Shown here piece after piece: positions 5,154-6,054 of a stretch of DNA of 6,054 nucleotides. Each line of letters opens with the position of its first letter. Position 1 is the first letter of the stretch. Source of the DNA: Pseudomonadota bacterium. GTDB taxonomy: Bacteria; Pseudomonadota; Gammaproteobacteria; Burkholderiales; Burkholderiaceae_C. The DNA lies in the NCBI GenBank assembly GCA_023422975.1, contig JAFAGF010000238.1, positions 1 through 6,054 on the forward strand. Direction: 5' to 3'. The position numbers and the translations under genes were made by a program. A model generated the notes under the pieces. It ran no database searches. It was not told the DNA's origin and saw nothing but the letters and a program-made list of their open reading frames with translations.

Positions 5154-6054
5154 ACACATCCACCGCCCCCGCCTGCTGCACTTCCTGCGCTGTGCAGGCG
5201 TCCAAAAAGGCCTGCAGCGCCGCAGACACATGCTTGCCCGCGCGCTGCACGATGGAGAAATGCCGCTGCATGGTGGGCAGCGACGTGGGCAGCACCACCA
5301 AGCTGCCATCGTTGAGCATGGATTGCACCAGCACCCGTGGCAGGCAGCTGATGCCCAGCCCCTGCGCCACGCAGCGCGCAATCGCCTCAGAGCTGCCCAA
5401 CACGGCAGCAGCGGGCAACTGGTGCAGACGCGGCAGCAGTGCGTATTCCACCATCTCCCTCGTGCCGGATCCTTCTTCGCGCAACAGCCAGCGCGCTTGG
5501 CGCAAGATGGCAACGCCCACCGGTTTTACCTGTGCAGCCCGCACCAGGGCGTCGCCGGGTGCAGCCACCACCACCAACTCATCGGCCATCCACGGCTGCA
5601 CCGCCAGCCCTGTGCCATGGCTGCTACCTTCAATCAGGCCGACATCCACCTCCAGCGCTTCCACGGCGTGCTCCACCTCGCGCGTATTCGCAATGCGCAC
5701 ATCCACGCTGATGTGGGGGTGGCTGCGTGCCAGCAGGGCCAGCACGGGCGGCAGCACATAACTGCCCACCGTGGTGCTGGCTGCCACGCGCAAACGCACG
5801 GGCAAACCACCGCCACGCACGCCCGCAAACGCATGCTCCATACCGCGTACCTGCTCCAGCACCGACAGCGCCTGCGGCAGCAGTGCACGCCCCGCATCGT
5901 TGAGCACCAGATTGCGCCCCACGCGCTCAAACAGCAGGGCATTGAGCGCACTCTCCAGCTGCTGCAGTGCCGCACTGGTGGCCGATTGCGACAGCCCCAC
6001 CACCTCAGACGCCGCCACGGTGGAGCCGCTTTGCGCCACCGCACAAAAAATTTC
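5152..6054 (-). CDS. LysR-family transcriptional regulator, YeiE-like (start beyond right edge)
   Basis: A DNA-binding regulator: 300 residues are visible and the frame remains open at the right edge. The first visible residues, EIFCAVAQSGSTVAAS, normally follow about nine residues (of the type M..LRQL), so the whole protein should be near 310, the usual LysR length. The winged helix-turn-helix occupies the first 55 or so visible residues: SEVVGLSQSATSAALQQLE is the recognition-helix region and LLFERVGRNLVLNDAGRALL the wing. A linker helix follows. The effector domain starts near VRLRVAASTTVGSYVLPPVL and contains DVGLIEG, WMADELVVVAAP, LLREEGSGTREMVEYALLP, GSSEAIARCVAQGLGISCLP. These blocks fit the YeiE/CysB-like branch better than catabolic LysR types; E. 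coli YeiE has been linked to sulfite. The target is usually divergently transcribed, so it would lie past the right edge. The stop overlaps the T-run of the terminator-like repeat. Confidence 0.93.
   Translation of the reverse strand, partial: EIFCAVAQSGSTVAASEVVGLSQSATSAALQQLESALNALLFERVGRNLVLNDAGRALLPQALSVLEQVRGMEHAFAGVRGGGLPVRLRVAASTTVGSYVLPPVLALLARSHPHISVDVRIANTREVEHAVEALEVDVGLIEGSSHGTGLAVQPWMADELVVVAAPGDALVRAAQVKPVGVAILRQARWLLREEGSGTREMVEYALLPRLHQLPAAAVLGSSEAIARCVAQGLGISCLPRVLVQSMLNDGSLVVLPTSLPTMQRHFSIVQRAGKHVSAALQAFLDACTAQEVQQAGAVDV

Noticed and set aside
4739..5761. Plus-strand open frame of about 340 codons running from inside creA across the terminator repeat into the LysR gene
   Set aside because: It overlaps two confidently identified genes in other frames and would have to translate through a terminator-like repeat; its composition is low-complexity Ser/Thr/Ala.

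Overview
The window is GC-rich and gene-dense, and looks like an ordinary betaproteobacterial chromosome, most likely Comamonadaceae (Comamonas/Delftia/Acidovorax relatives). This assignment is inference. It rests on GC-rich codon use, a cyanophycin synthetase, a CreA protein, a YeiE-like LysR regulator, and an intergenic element at about 5055-5153 that resembles, from memory, dispersed repeats of that family. I see no rRNA, tRNA, CRISPR array, insertion sequence or phage gene.

Layout: (1) bases 1-1924, plus strand, hold the C-terminal three quarters of cyanophycin synthetase (cphA), entering from the left edge and closed by a clear intrinsic terminator at 1962-1986. (2) On the minus strand at 2051-2962, tail-to-tail with cphA, is a fusion of an N-terminal GNAT acetyltransferase and a C-terminal Rnk/GreA-C-type RNA-polymerase-binding domain. 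An inverted repeat lies directly upstream of it. (3) On the minus strand at 3136-4359 is a 12-helix MFS exporter-type transporter. (4) A 209-bp divergent intergenic region at 4360-4568 is full of inverted repeats, including a terminator-like hairpin just ahead of the MFS start codon and a 30-bp palindrome. (5) On the plus strand at 4569-5051 is creA, encoding a small exported protein. (6) A bidirectional terminator-like repeat at 5055-5153 separates creA from the convergent gene. (7) On the minus strand, 5152 to the right edge, is a LysR-family regulator resembling YeiE, lacking only its first few codons.

The genes do not form one obvious pathway. Cyanophycin synthesis (nitrogen storage), a possible transcription-elongation/acetylation fusion protein, efflux, an envelope protein of unknown role and a LysR regulator are neighbours in mixed orientation. 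The two points most worth a second look are the GNAT-Rnk fusion and the three-segment, mutually exclusive pairing in the MFS leader, which has the form of a transcription attenuator. I found no unmistakable new multi-gene system.
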